A stretch of DNA of 64,000 nucleotides from Manduca sexta (GCF_014839805.1 NC_051132.1:5270001-5334000), one strand, 5' to 3'; counted from the stretch's first letter, positions 11,289 to 26,227 are shown. Notes: generated by a model from the sequence alone, not told the origin. Made by a program: numbers and translations.

Positions 11289-12867
11289 ATTAAAATAGCA
11301 TACATCAGATAAACATGTTTTTAGATGATGTAGCTAAAACATATTGTTCTAATACTATTGTGCTAAACAAAAAACAGTTTTATTTAGTCATCTTGAGGGC
11401 GTATTTTTGTCACTAGCACTCAACCTTTGAATGACATAGAGAATGTATTTATTTATTTATTTATAGACACACCAACGATTTATCCCAGAAAAATACATAT
11501 GAAAGATTTACAATATAAGGTACTTATTCTAGGTGACAAATCTTTACAGGTGTATACAACACTATTGGCTAAATATTTTTAGTCTAATAGAAAATTTAAA
11601 TATATATGAGTGTAGGTATATAAATATACAATTTGCGCAATAAGTACTTACGTAATGTCAATTATCTATGGCGTAAAACAAGTGTATCGGGATTTATTGT
11701 AATTTGTTAAAACCCGTTGCCTTACAATCGCTGTTCAAAGGAATCTAGAGGGCGGCGAAACACGCCACTGCAAGTTATTCCGACTTAAACTTTGTTGTTG
11801 AGTGAATGTTGATGGCTTAGGGTTGTGTACAATTTATGTCGACTGTCACGGGACTAAGAAATTTTGCTTCGTAATGAATCATGTTGTGTATTGTGGCATT
11901 CTTGAAGTTAAAATATTAGAAAAATATGTCATAACACAAAGGATTTTGTAGACAAATTAATATTTAGGTAAAAATAAATGCTTAAATATTTGAGTGACCC
12001 AATTTATTTTAGAAAAGTAAGCGAAAAATATTTGTTGTGCAGTTGGCAGTTATGATGTTGACAAGTATGCTGTGCTGAGTATTCGCCAAGGACATATTTT
12101 AACCCATGATCGTTGAAAAGAGATAAATTGGATATTAATTCAATATAGACATGGCGGAAAGCAAGCACTCTAGTTGCGCCTCTGCCTACCTCTTTGAGGA
12201 TATAAGGCGTGAGTGTAGATATACATACGTAAATATATAAACGAAGACATTTTTTTAAAGAAACATTGGTCAAAACCAAGTTTTCATGAAATAAGAATAA
12301 CCGACAAATTAAATAGATTATTGTCTAAGTTCCTATCCATATATACGTAATATCATTGGAGCCCGAGGGTCGCAGGAAATAATAAACCGTATCGTGTCGT
12401 ATTTGTGGCTAGTTTTGCACTAAAGTGAAAAAAAGACACCGTCTTGTGTAACATTAGAGCGTCAAAGAATATTGCATTTTAACATTCAAACTGCAAAATG
12501 AATATTTTATTATATTTTGCATGTGATTAAAATAACAATAACATATAACGTACGTTTAGTTGTGTTGCCTTTCATATATTATTGGTGACCCCGGTTTTTG
12601 CATGTACTTTTTGTAACATTCACGTCAGTAGCACGAGAACATAGTTGATTTAACATTGAATTATCGTCATTTTTTGTTTATTTACAACAAATTATAAAGA
12701 GAATGTTTGACTTGAATATTAATTATTTTTATGTACTTTAAGAAATACTAAATAATTCATAGGCGTGTTTAATATTCTGGCGTTATTCAATTACATACTT
12801 TACGTAGTTAAATTTGTTTACTTTACAGTACCTAAATAGGTAGACTACGTATGTTTATCCATACTTC
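11289..12867. other. Unannotated stretch with ATTT repeat
   Basis: Includes an (ATTT)4-5 tract at 11443-11464, possibly the tail of an old retroposon. Otherwise AT-rich without recognisable genes. Confidence 0.45.
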
Positions 12868-13058
12868 ACGCTCACGCTACGTTTTAATCCCCACAGAGGT
12901 AGGCAGAGGTGTAACTTCTGGACCCACTTTTCATCAAGTATGATAAGTCTCATAGGAGGCGAACTTATCACCATTTCACGCACAAATTCTTCTTTCGCCC
13001 AACTCGGGATTTGAATCCGGGACCGCGAACGTTATACAACTACGCAACGGGTCTCTAA
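12868..13058 (-). repeat. Family C SINE, internally deleted
   Basis: Contains CCCCACAGAGGTAGGCAGAGG, GGACCCACTTTTCATCAAGTA and the B-box complement GGATTTGAATCC, in the same order as the other minus-strand family C copies. The middle is shortened. Confidence 0.55.
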
Positions 13059-13437
13059 TCGTTCGTTGCCACGTTTCAAAGAATAAATTCAATGAATACA
13101 AAGAGATAATAATAAAAATACTGATAGAATTTTAACAGAAACGTTATTATGTACGTGTTATGTTAATTCTTAAATAATTCAATATTACGAAGAATAAAAT
13201 TTGAAGATCACAGTAAGTTGAAGTATTGTTAAAAGACCTTATTACTTCTACATTTGAATATTGGGAGTGAGAAAATTTACGGCATAACTTTGTTGGGAGT
13301 TGTTTGAAAGTTTAGTGTTTGACACGCATGGGTAACGACACCGTATAAAAGGGTAATATTTTGAAAATGTTTGATATAATCTTAGGTATTATATATACCA
13401 ATTAAATTATCTTGAATAAGTATTTTATGGAAAATAT

Positions 13438-13681
13438 GAAATGTCTATTTCTGCCGACAAGCAATAGTGTGTAGTCACGGTTGTGTTCCAGTTTGAAGGA
13501 TATTGTAGCCAGTGTAACTACTGGAAATAATTAGTCTTAACATCTCATGTCTCAGAATGGCGAGCGCAGTGGAATACGAAACAATACTTTATGATTCAAG
13601 GTGTTGGATGGTGTTTCTACTGTTTATGAGCAGTCGTATCGCTTGCCAACAGGCGTCTCATAATTCAAAGAAATAAATACA
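13438..13681 (+). repeat. Family B copy, 5'-truncated
   Basis: Starts within the ATGTCTATTTCTGCCGACAAGC block and retains ATGGCGAGCGCAGTGGAATAC and GTCGTATCGCTTGCCAACAGG, ending in an A-rich stretch. It lacks the TGGTGGTAGG head present in the full copy at 32451. Confidence 0.65.
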
Positions 13682-15149
13682 CAAAATATCAGCTATTTCA
13701 TATAAAGCGCACATTATACGCGAAAGATATTTTAACGTTATTTTAAATTATTGTTTCACTACTCTTGATAATTGAAAAACAATATTGGAAATTTTTTACA
13801 AGGTAAACACAATTATATGCGACGTAATTGAATGGAAATGAAAAATACAATAATGGTTTATCTATTAGAGATAAGATAAACTCGGATCAAAGCCATTTGC
13901 ATATCGATTGTGAAATAAAAATATCGAACTGATATAACGACGATATAAATACATTTTAATACACATTTGTTTTCATATGTAAGAAGTTAAATTGATTTGA
14001 AATAGAGGAAAAATCTATTGTAAGTATATTCTCTACTGAGTGTTGCTTTGGACCCGCTCGCGTGTAATATCTCTCGAAATATAAAGCTTAATTAGGTATT
14101 TTTGCTGGATAAAAAGTAGGAATATTTATCCTAGATATGGTTTGTTTATAAGCCGAAATTCATCTTAATTCTTTCGGCATTTTCTGCTTTTATTTCTAAG
14201 AAACGTCCTACTATTTTCAAAAAGGTTTCCATTAAATTGAGTTGAATTGTGTTGTCTTCTGACATGTATTTTGACATGAAAATAAAGTAAAAATGGCAGA
14301 GCGTAATCTTGAACTAAGTGCATAACCGAAGATCCTACATACAGAAGATACGCATACCGCTTACAATAACTTCACGGATTACATAGTATTTATCAAAATA
14401 TATATACATTACCAAATATTATCACGAAAATCCCTTTTCTCCTCTTTTTTTTGTTTGTCTTAATATATTAATTCCATATATTATTTGATAGAACGAATGT
14501 ATTAATATAAACAATAAAAAGACATAAGACAAAGAATTTCGTAACAATAATACGTAAAAACGATTTTGTTACGTACATTTATTTTAAGTAATACTAATAA
14601 ATCAATAAAAATAGTTTATTACATCCGATTCACTTGTAAATCATTCACATTCATAATAAGATTTGTATCGTGTACAAATTTATTGTATGAACATAAATAC
14701 AATTGATTTGTATGTTGGAGTGTTATATTTTATTTTATTACACGGTTTATATTATATTGTTTGACTTGGTTCTCATTGCTATGATGTATTATGGACGATA
14801 AATAATATATAAATAACTATATTTCTATTGCTACTTGCGGCTTTGGGCACAATTTTTTGTTTATTTTAAATCTTTATTAATTATAGGGACAATATCTTTC
14901 TTTAGCGTTCTCTAGTCAATTATTGAGTCGGAGGAAACAAATATATAATTTATTGGCGAATCATTAATTGTTCTCAACACATTTATGTATCAATAATAAT
15001 CCATTATCTAATATCAGTAATTGCTAGTATTTTTAATATTGATCGTTTGACTGTCTCACCGGTTTGGGTGAGTGATAATCAGTTTTTCTGTATATGTTTT
15101 ACTGAAGTTTGAAATTCATGTCCTACTTGGTGTCAGGCGTGCTTCTTTT
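13682..15149. other. Unannotated AT-rich stretch
   Basis: Very AT-rich, no gene or repeat recognised. Confidence 0.5.
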
Positions 15150-15225
15150 TGCATCATCTGACGGAATACGCAGGCCAAAAAGGTGGGTGCTAGTGCACCT
15201 CAATAACATAAATGGCGTGACTGTG
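15150..15225 (+). repeat. Family C SINE tail fragment
   Basis: TGACGGAATACGCAGGCC...AAGGTGGGTGCTAGTGCACCTC...AAATGGCGTGAC follows the order of the family C tail. Only the 3' third is present. Confidence 0.4.
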
Positions 15226-16335
15226 TTTTAAATACACGTAATTTGTGACATTCGAAACGTGATATCTAAATATCAACTAGTTCGTTCCATGTAACATGAT
15301 AAATACAAGGGTTTACACCGTTACTGCTACCAAACCATTCATTAACCCGATAACACGATAGCAACTAATCAATTCGGTAATCGTAGATAAACAACGGACG
15401 TAATTACAAATTGATAAATAAGCAAATGTTTCTAACAGGTGTAAAGATCAAGTTTAATTAATTGTAAAAATATAATTGTTAAAATGCCTTTTTAGTTCAA
15501 TATTTTGTACCCCGCTTTGCTATGGAGGGAAGTGGATAATTAATATTTCCAACTCTTCCCTATTTTTTTATATGATTTTCGTTGCGGGCTAAACATAGAT
15601 TAATGTTCCCTGAGACTCGATGAGCTTCACCGTTCGGTGTAATAAAATGCGTACCACTCCTGGTTTACAGGTGTTGTAGTGGCGAGCGTGAGAGCGGAAA
15701 CATCTTTAAAATAGTAAAAAATAATATTCAAAGTAAACAGTACAGACAGGCTGATTGGTCAAAATAGTCTTAGAGAGATGGATATGCAAACTGGATAGGT
15801 AAAAACGGAATGGAGCAAAGGCGGTTCTGGCAACAATTTAAATACCTCTGGCTTCTAGTATCGTCTCACTTAGCAGCGTATATATACCCGATATACATGA
15901 TACATATAATGCTGCATTCAGCAGGCCACCCTGAGTTTTAAGTGAGTATGCCAGCGTAGGGAAATTGTGTAAGTAAAACTATCCCCGGCATTTTCCGAAG
16001 AAGAGAAACGTGAGCTAGATTTTCTTTAAAGAAAATTGAACCATGAGAATGATTTGCAAGTTCAGTTGAAACGGGTCGCAATGTTTGTATTACTATAAAG
16101 ATGACGTAAATTTATCGCCTCGACAACTTATCGGTTTGAAGTAGAATATATTGCCAGATTAAGGCGTTAAAGCAATATAATTTATAAACATCGTTTCTAG
16201 ATCTGTTTCATGCTGCATTAGGTATGAATAGGTGCATAACGTGTCTATGCTAGTTTCAATCATGTCGATGTAAATTTAGTAAATTCAATTATTGGTCGAC
16301 AAAGATCTGAACGTGGTCAAAACTAACACCATTTT
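15226..16335. other. Unannotated stretch
   Basis: Locally less AT-rich near 15590-15720 (GATGAGCTTCACCGTTCGG; GTAGTGGCGAGCGTGAGAGC), but no gene or known repeat is supported. Confidence 0.4.
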
Positions 16336-16602
16336 GCCGGTGGTAGGATAATATATTTTATATCCGCCGGATAACGACCACCGCACGCAAGGCGTTAAAA
16401 CCCGCCATAGTGGCCAACGTAAGTGTGTCGCCTACCGGGATCAGCCTGTGTGTATCCGGCTTCAACAGGCCGGCGTAATTGTGTCGATTGCCGAGGGGTA
16501 ATCATCTTTCAGTCAGTAGACATTATATTCGACCCCATTTTATTTACCATCAGATGGAGTGGGGTTATTTTGTTGTCCACGAATAAAAAAACAAAAAAAT
16601 AT
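16336..16602 (+). repeat. Family A retroposon copy, full length
   Basis: A good full-length copy: head CCGGTGGTAGGATAATATAT, CCGGATAACGACCACCGC, AAACCCGCCATAGTGGCC, TCAACAGGCCGGCGTAATTG, CCATCAGATGGAGTGGGG, then a poly-A tail (ATAAAAAAACAAAAAAAT). No coding capacity. Confidence 0.7.
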
Positions 16603-19600
16603 GAAACGTCACAATTGACAAAAAAACATGTTGCCTGCATTAGATAGTCACATCCTTATTCTCGTGTGTATATGAAATATTCCCATACTTACATTTTCCT
16701 ATTACGAATTCTTATAAACTTAAAAGAAAGATTTAGCATTTAAAACCTAGTCATAACTTTAATAGTAATTAATAAGTTCATATCTAAATGTTAGACATCG
16801 AAATAAAACTATTATATTATGTTTATAAATCAAATAATTTTTAATAACGTGAGTATATTATGATATATTTTTTTGTCGAATGATATAACTTCCTTAAAAA
16901 CTAACTCCTATTTAATTGTATCACGTGTCATTCAGTAGCGCCCTCCTTTGAATGTCACTAACGTTTATCAAAAGCCTTGTCGACCTATATAATTGAATTT
17001 CATCTACTGCTAAACATCGAGGGATCCTACGCCTTTCTCTGGTCGACATTTTACATAACTGCGCTCAGTTTTCACTTTACATTGTCTCGTTTAAAAAGAA
17101 AACGGTATCAGAGAACATTTGGTTGTTAAGGAATTAGTTTTAGCAACGCTTTAATTAGATAAAATAAACTAATTTATAATTTTTGTATGGTTTTTACTTG
17201 TGTAATTAAACAGTGTACGTATATGTCCATATATCTACAGATACTGCATACATAGAGTTTCAAATTTTAGTAATAACAGTGCAGCTATTAGTGAGGTTTA
17301 TGCTTCTATGATAGTAAAATTGAATATATCTAGATTATCCAGTCTCCACGCAACAGATTACACCAGTGAACACTCTATACATTTCAATTAAGTAATTTAT
17401 GAATATTTGCTGCGGCTTCAACGTCTCTAACGAAATTTAATTTCTTGTTTAATTATAACATGTCTCGGATATCGTCTAACCTGTTAAAGTTCATACATTA
17501 TTCGAAAGGTTGTATGCCTTATGAACAAGGGTTGCTCGCGGTACTGAAGGGTCAGCCAGATATTAAATCCAGGTAGCTTCGAAACAATTAAATTGACCTA
17601 CGTACCGAATTTGGTTTTGGAAATGCTGGCAAACAATACGGAATTTGAGTATAATCTACTCAGTGTACTTTAATATCTGGTCTTAACTCTTAAATACTCA
17701 CAGATCAGAGATGCTTTATTGGTAACATAATATCAATCTTGCCCGTTCTTCTCTGGTGAGAACTGCTTTCCGAACTGGTGGTAGAGTTAATATTGACGGA
17801 ATCTAAATTATGTATAACATTTTACAGATTCAAATAAATCATTTCATTCCATTTCAAGTTGGATAAATTTTTCTATAGGCTGCTAGCAATATTAAATGTG
17901 GAGCTTAGATTACTATACCCATGTAAAAGAAAATGAAGACTGCTTGGAAGCAAATTACGTATTAAAAATATATATATTCTATGACCAACGTCCCACACAT
18001 ATACTCATTCGGACAAAAAAGAACCGCATTTAAATATTCGGTTTTCCCCTTACAACTCGTCTGCCTTTGGTCATATTAGATAACCCCGGCTTTCCGGCGC
18101 ACGAGTTGATTTATTCAACAGGTGGGTATTTCTTGTTCAAAATTCCTCGTAACCTCCTCTGAATATTTAACCATAACCTTTAACTTCCGGAGGGACGGTA
18201 CCTTCAGACTCGGGATACATTTTTAACTAGACTTTTGTATGACTTTGAAGATTTTCTATAAATAAGTCTGCTTAAGTCGATCAAAAGCCGTAGGAAATAG
18301 AGATACAAAAAATAAAAAGAAGTTGTAACTCCATTGGTGTCTTTAAAGAGAAAAATGTTTTCATATTACCAAACAAAGAAACAGTAAAGCAAAGTGTAAA
18401 TGGTAATTCTAAACAAAAAGTTTTGAAGGCACTTATTTCATTCGTTGCGACAATAAAAACCGTTCCAATTCTTACTTCAAGCAATTTCTCTGATAAGGGA
18501 ATCAATAAAAGTTTAAGAGCGCAGTATACGGACTCAGAGCGATGTTTTGCGTGCATTTCTCAGGGTATCGTAATTAAAACTAGAATGACAGTACAAAGTT
18601 TTATTTAATACAATCTTTTACTACTGGCGCGTAGTTATGAAAAGCTATAAACAGTCCGGGAATGAAGAGAAGTCTTTGTTCTTTCGTAGAGGATAACTTT
18701 GAATTGGATTATCTTTTTTATTAATCATTACCCAAGATTTGATTCTATAAATTTACTTGAATAATTAATCTTTATTTTCTTTTTTTGCAGAAAAAGAAAT
18801 GCTGATTTTTAATAATGGTCTTTTTATTTGTCATTTTGTTGGCAAGATTTGATTCTATTATTCTTATGTTGGTGTACTCGTATAACCAAGTATGAATTCG
18901 AAGAGCATTACAGTTTCAGTTCTTGCCTCTATAGAAACGCAGGCGTTTGGCCGAATTTACACACCTACCTATAAAAAGGTAGTTTTGGATTAATAACTGG
19001 ACTTATTTTGTCACGTAAACCATAATGAAATACTTGTATTTTATATTGACAAAGTCTAAAGCAGTATTACATTAAAACTGAAAGTATAGATTTTACCAAG
19101 ATGTACGCACTGCCTAAGTTCATTTAATCTCAACATTTCGAGTTTAAAAGCAAAGCCGTGTCTAATCGTCTGAATCTAGTTTTGTATACTAATTGATACT
19201 ACGAGATAGTTTCTCGAAACTGTTTATTGGTATTGTTTGAGTGTTGAGTCCACAGCGCATTCTGCGAGTTGCTCCCAACATAGTTATTTTGCAAAGGGGT
19301 TGGTTAGGCGTTGAGTGTATGTGAGAATGTAATTGTAATTTCATGGAGGCTGCTTTGGTTTGATCCACTATATTAATATGAATTAGATGTTTTTGTAAAT
19401 TCATTTTTACAGATTACTTCGATAGGATTATTTAAGATACTTTGGGTACAACTAGGCGATAATGAGCAACTATTCTCTTGTGATCAATTGTTCAAACACG
19501 AAGTTTCAAAATTTATCAATATTGGCTTGAGTAGCGATATTATAATATTAATAATTATTTAAGTTACAAATAAAAGGTAACGTCTTCAAATATACATTCT

Positions 19601-19847
19601 TATTTCGGGTTATAAAACATATCCATTAGACAATTGATCCCTGTGTCACATAAATATGACATGCAATCAAAACTTTGCGTTTCACAAGTCATTTTCGTGA
19701 TTTGAGCCAATAAAATAAACTGATCCTAAATCTTCACTTCCGCAATTAACTGCAAGTAAGTAATGAGTTATGTGAAGGAAACTAGACAGTGCGACACGAA
19801 GGGTTCTGTTAAACCAATAATTCGACGTAGTGTATAATTATATATCA
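16603..19847. other. Unannotated 3.2 kb stretch
   Basis: AT-rich, with open frames up to 91 codons that overlap on both strands and show no protein family signature. A less AT-rich patch lies at about 18050-18210. No repeat family of this window was recognised. Confidence 0.5.
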
Positions 19848-20050
19848 CTAGCTTTTGATCACGACTTCGCCTGTATGAAAAAGTTTTCTGTGATGAAAGT
19901 TGCGCTATATATTTTCCCGGAATATATAGTAACCTCTGTTCTCATCTATATTTTAATTTCATCGTAATTCATTCGGTACTTTTTGAGTTTATTGCATTGG
20001 TTTATCGCGTTTAAATAGACAGTTTCGTCGGGGACTTTGTTTTATAATTG
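19848..20050 (-). mobile_element. Helitron-like element
   Basis: On the minus strand it starts near CCCAATTATAAAACAAAGTC and ends CAGGCGAAGTCGTGATCAAAAGCTAG. It matches the plus-strand copy at 48705-48973 at both ends (ATTATAAAACAAAGTCCCC and GCGAAG...CTAGT). Noncoding. Confidence 0.5.
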
Positions 20051-20063
20051 GGTGAGCGCCAAC

Positions 20064-20290
20064 GAATGTTTTTTTTACCGTCAAGCAGCAGTGGGCATGC
20101 ACTTTTATGTTCCGTAGCCCGAGTAAGTACTGGCCATTATGGGGCTATGTCTATGTCAGGGGACGAGTGCAGTGGAGTACCACGAAGCACTTAGTAATTA
20201 AAAGTTCTGTATGTTGTTGCTATTTATGAGTGATCATATCGCTTACCATCAGGCGAGTGGCGTGCTCGTCTTGTCAGATAAATAAAAAAT
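20064..20290 (+). repeat. Family B copy, diverged
   Basis: Has CCGTCAAGCAGCAGTG, GGACGAGTGCAGTGGAGTACC and ATCATATCGCTTACCATCAGG, then a CGTCTTGTCAGATAAATAAAAAA tail. It abuts the preceding Helitron-like copy. Confidence 0.6.
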
Positions 20291-23200
20291 TATACCTATG
20301 AAATAAGATTTAAATATTTAACCAAGTCTACTTCATGCATTTAGCAATTGATGAATATATCTCTTGTTTGTAATGGAGAGTGGCTCAAGCCGTTTAATAC
20401 CATAACGGTTGACATTAAGACTTTAATTTCTGAAAACGTGTTTCACGCTGACGGAACTGAGTGTAGAATCGAGTGTAAGATTTATAAAAAATCTAATATA
20501 TCAAAAGCCATTCAGACCTAAAGCAAGGGCGTCAAGGCATCACAAAAACCGCGTCAAATGTTTTTGCCCATCAAAGCTTTGTTTTATTCAAGTTCATTGG
20601 CCCAGGCTAAAAGCAATGTATTTTAACTCTAGTTCTTCAAGCCTCCACTAATCGTTGACAGTATGTGACATGGGTTTCTCGACCCAGAATTAGCATAATG
20701 GCTGAATGAAGGAAGGATTTCATTATTCATTTAAAGACAATTGTTGTTATTAAATATATTTCTGTTTATATTACTTGTAGATTTTATCAGGAAATATAAA
20801 AAAATATTTATTAATTTTTATTTCGAAACACCATTAGGTACGATTACCTTTAATGAAGTATAAGCCTAGAGCATTGTGTTTTCCTCTTACAAGATTTTAC
20901 AGCTTACTCAAAAAATTATTAGGTACTTAATTGGATATGTATTAATATCGTAATTCTGATATATTTTTATATGCAATTTTAAATAGTTAAATAAAATATA
21001 TTAGGAAGCGGTTCAATCAATTAATATTAACAATTCTTATGCGTTATATTTAGTGTTAGTATTTGTTATGGCATATTCGAGTGTTTATTAATTACCCTCA
21101 CATTTATAAAACAGTATTTTTCCTTTCTTGTTAGTTAAGATAATTCATAAAAATTGATCATGTCGTTTCGTCATTTAATCGTAACGAACAGAACTAGGTA
21201 CTTTCCCATTTATAATACACACACCCTGTGTTTGGGTAATACCGGATCCTGAAGTAATTCCATTGTTTGAATATTACTTACTACTAAACTATAACTTAAA
21301 CTAATTTACAGTGGCGAACTACTACAGTACATTAAAATCAGTACTCCAGGCTGTTTCCTATTGGTAAATGTCGGGTTTAGCGCTAATCTTGAAACAATGG
21401 GATTATCCAATAATCCGATATTACCCGAATCACCCTGCAGACTTTGTTCGCTCTTCAGATCATAAATTTTATATCTAAGATTCATGGAAAGAGCATTCAG
21501 TGTTATTTCTCATACTTAGCTATGAACTAAATATCATGTCTTAAACCGATTCCTAACCGCCAGGAAAGAACGGGTTGACTTAGTTGATTCTGAACTTGAT
21601 ATCGTCCTACATATTGCCCGGTCGTTTATTACATAGATTTGGCATGAAAAATTCGATGCCAACTGACCTTCGTACTCTTACCGAAATGGTTTGAATAATG
21701 TTGGCATTACACGAACATTTTAAAACCAACCGACGGGCTGACAGCTGATTTGCTATTCACGTCGCTTAGCGTATTTAATATGGACGAGGATCTTCAATGG
21801 TACTAGTTAATAATAATGTTCTTTGGAATAAAATTGATTAGGTAATATGTACGTTGAATGGTCGCATATTGTATGTAAATCAAACTGATAAGTTAAAGGT
21901 GACGTATCATAAAATTCAGTAATTATAATATTATCATGAATTTAAATAAAATATTGATATTCATTTCGTTATATTGTTAGACTCTGAAACATTCAGAATT
22001 TATAAATAAATTAAATTCTGTAGGAAATTTACGCTTAAAATTATTTTTATTTAGTTATTGCAGTATTTTTTAATACCGGTAGGTAAACTGAAAATTAAAA
22101 TTTGACATTAAAAGGCACTATTTTAATTAAGATTGTGAACTAATTAAGAAATCCTTTACAAACTTAAGCACAATACCCCATTGCATCAAATGATACAGCT
22201 TAAATGACGACGAACAAATCGTCTACTCAAACAATATAAAATGGAGCAACCCTATTAAATGACTTGAATATTTTGAATACCTCCAAACCTATTTTGAAAA
22301 CGACATCAACATTATGCGAGAGCACATCTCTCACTCACGATGGAAAAGCGTAAAACATCGTTGAAAAGTAATGTAACTTCATTAAAATGTACATTTCGGT
22401 GTCCAAATGAGTCCAATGTAAAACCTTTTTACATGCCACAAAAAATGCTCATAAAAACTTATTTTCATCCATCCCGATATAACATGACGCGGTCGTAACA
22501 GCATATTGCGGTATTTGCAAAAAGACTCAGAGACAAATCGCTGGCAACCCTTTTTGCGCTAAGCGACATTAGCTTTGCAAGGTTTTGGTATTAGTATTAA
22601 AAGGATTTATTTGGTGAAAAGTGGAGTTTAGAAAAGACCGTAAATGCTTAATTAGATTTATTTAATAAAATATCGTTAAACATACTAGTTAAACATAATT
22701 TCTTTATGGACTATAGATTTGATAATTACAAACAGATCATTTAAAAAATAGACGTCATTATAAAAAAAATTATCGGCTTCACCCAGCACAAGAATATTAA
22801 TCATGGTTAAAATAAACATTCGTTAAAAAAAGAAACGAGTCGAATTTAATCAAACAAACCACGATGACTGACGTTTGTGTAATCTAGACGAAGTGGATGA
22901 ATTGTTTGTAATCAGACTTAGAGCGAGGATATGAAAAGAAAGATAAACTAATTAATTAATCGAAAGCCAATAGTCAATACGCTTGCAATTTATATTGATT
23001 TAAAATAAAGAGCTTCGAGTAAATTAAAATATCTCATTCAATTTACTTGGTTACATCGGATTATGTCCAATGGAGCAGAATAAAAATTTTCATAGTGTAT
23101 TAAGCTCGAAGATAATGTTTCGTGCATTTCCAAATGTAACGAGTACATTGCATCAATTTGTATCCCTCATCTTTACAAGGTCGTCCTTTATAAGGAAGGT

Positions 23201-26200
23201 AATTTCAAATAGGAGCACATGGCACCGTATGTATTAAAATCTTATTCTTCTTGTTTTTTTTTTTATAAATGGAACAAGGTTTGGCTAAGAGAGCGGATAC
23301 ATGGATTACTTAAGATGGATTGGGACGGTTTCCAACTTCGCGCACAGATGTCGTGTTCCTTGAGGATAAGAGAACTGGTAATTAATTCGGTCGCTTAGTA
23401 ATTTTTTTTCAAATTACATGTGTATTTTATAAATTGAAGGCATATTAAGCACACAATCAAACAAAAAAAATAATTAAACATCGTTACTAAATCATTTAAA
23501 TTAGATTGTAGTTTCTTCCTTATATCGACTTTGGCTTCGGATGAAAGTATGGCGATAGCCGATTAATCTGCTTCGGATTTCTCTAGAACGGCGATCGGAT
23601 AATATAAATAATACATATTATTACGTTTGTACCCAATATTATTTTAGAACATATTATTCTTGCGTTTGGATGCACCTGAATTTAATCAACACTAAAGCTA
23701 TTAACAGTTGGTGCGTCAATCCGATGGCTTCGTATAATCCCGCACTTTTAAACTATGTATATTGGAAATACACATTTATAATATTGATAAACAGGTAAAA
23801 TGTATTGAAGTTATTGCACAGCTACATTTAGCGCAATATCAAACGCAAAATGAAATATCTTTTCGAAAATTTCAAGAAAATCTAATTAATATGTTTAAAT
23901 TATATATAAATTTTTAATATATAATTTATGTTGTCCATGGAATATTATTTCCATAAAAGTTAGTATTAACACCGCATCCATTATAATTAACAGTTGGACA
24001 TTATGCACCTTAAATAAAAAGATCTTTTAGATTCATTCCTTAAAGTAAAATCAGTGAAACAATTTAAATTACACCTTAAGTGCAAGGAATAGGTGTTTTG
24101 AAATCGATGCGATTCATTAATTAGCTCGCTGAGGGCATGATACATGCATGTGTATCACGATATGCGCCTGTGGCCGGGTTAACAATGTTAATTATTGTAT
24201 AAATTTACACCCATGTCTTTAATTAAGGCGTACTGGGTAATTTATTTGAAACATTGTAATGCTTAAAAAATTACATCATTTACGCCTCTTTTTTCTTTAA
24301 TATTGAAATGATCTATGAACATTGTAACACTACCCAGAACTTAATAACAAAGCATTGGCTTTGGACTGTGATCTTGAGCCAAAATTGTATGTTAAAATGT
24401 TGTTTAAATCGGGAAACAACAGCTTTAATTTTGGGCGACAGTAATATTTGTTGCTTTCCAAAGACGGACTCTTGAAAAGGAGGTTGTAGGTACCACCTAA
24501 TTAATCTTCTCACGATAGGTAGAAATACAATTAGCTCTCGCATAGCTGGCAAATGGGTAATTCCCCTAATCGCAGGCTTTCTCGTGGTTTTCGATTTGAA
24601 AACTCCGTTTTTGAGCTTCTCGTGGCTATCGAATCTATGAATTAATCCGATTGAACTTCGAAGAACGTTTTAATGAAATCAGTGAGTAGACATTTAATAT
24701 TAAAGCTGAGTATAATTGTTTTTATGTTTATCTACCAATAAACTGATCATTTTTTATACTTGTCGTTTAAGATTTTGTTTGACGAGTTGAAATACTTGAT
24801 ATTTATTTCCTTTATTATGAGAATTGGCGTTTATTATTTTATATTTACGATTGTAAATAAATGTTTCTTTACAAAATATCAAAACTCGGTTGTGGGATTT
24901 GTTCCTAATTAGAATTTGATATAATTTTCAATGCCGAAACTACACGCTTGCCACGTTTCAGTCCTCACCAAACCTTATTCAGACGTGGGAATAAACGTTT
25001 TGGCTTGGCATACGTTCGCTTGTAAGAGTCTGTATTTTGTTACCCATCTAGTAGAGTGTCTGAATTTGAACACAAATCAAAGGAAATAGCCCTGGCTTTC
25101 AATACGTTTGTGTCACCCGTAGGTCGCTTATAGTTTGCGTCAGTTGCCAAGCGTGTGGTGCTGACATGATAGTCCGCGCAGATCCAAGAGACATTGCGCC
25201 TTTTGACGGTTGTTACAATTATGTCGTCCTCTGTGATAGGATGTTCCCAGCATAATAAATAGGTATGTAATAATATTTATTATTGACGTATTACTTAAAA
25301 TCCTTCTTATTCGTTATAATTTACTCTGGATTTGTTCGTGACTTCTTATTTAAAATCATTGCCGGTCATCTAAATTGTTCTTTTAGATATCATAAACAGG
25401 GCCGTTTAAAATCCTTAATTGCAAGATCTAGGCCAAATCAATTAATATTTATATACAAATCTATAACTCGACAGACCACATCATACGATTTCCTTGAAAC
25501 ATAAACGCTAATAGCACAGTTGTGACATTGATTCCCATTATTATTGCATGGACGGACAGACGTAAGTATCGTGTATTCGATTGGACAACCCTCACTGCAC
25601 ATGGGTGGTTCACAACACTATTTGCCCAACCATAGTTTATCAAGTTTTATTAAAGTACTTTACCGTACTAGAGTGGTTTGGCTGATTGTTCTTTGTGTGG
25701 AACTAGTTTTTTTTTTCAAATTCTGTCTGATATCGCGTTAGACTTGTTTCCTGTTGTATCATGGGATGTACGTACGCTGGGTAAATTACTAAGTGCACCA
25801 GTGACTAACCATTTGGCGACAAAAGGTAATTTGCTAAAATGATTTGAGTGACCATACTTGGATGTGTGACAAATGTATTTGTATTCGTCTTTGCGTTTTT
25901 AGTAGCATACGTAGCACATAAAAATTATAGAATAGGCACCGAATTATTAACTATTTTGCATTACTAATGTAATAACATTAGGTATTATTAGACCCGTCTT
26001 CAAATTGACTTAGGTTTATGTGGTCTCTTTAAACATCGGCTATTATTCTGACATCTTAATAAAGGTTTACCGACATGCTCACCTAAATTTTAGGCTGAGA
26101 CTAATTTGGGTCTTTACTTTAAAGCCGCTACTTAAACTTAATAGTCAGTCTAAAGTCTTGAATTCTTGATAGTTGTAGGACAATAGATTGTGAAGCCTAT

Positions 26201-26227
26201 TCGTTTATTATTTTTAAAATTAGATTT
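20291..26227. other. 6 kb stretch with no recognised gene or repeat
   Basis: The longest part of the window without any A, B, C, D, Helitron-like or Penelope-like copy. Short open frames (up to 79 codons) look random. A relatively GC-rich patch is at 25100-25255. It may be unique intronic or regulatory DNA, or contain repeats too old to see by eye. Confidence 0.45.

Noticed and set aside
18281..18608. Open frames of 91 (minus) and 61 (plus) codons overlapping each other
   Set aside because: Length is within random expectation for this composition and neither shows a motif or a supporting splice structure.
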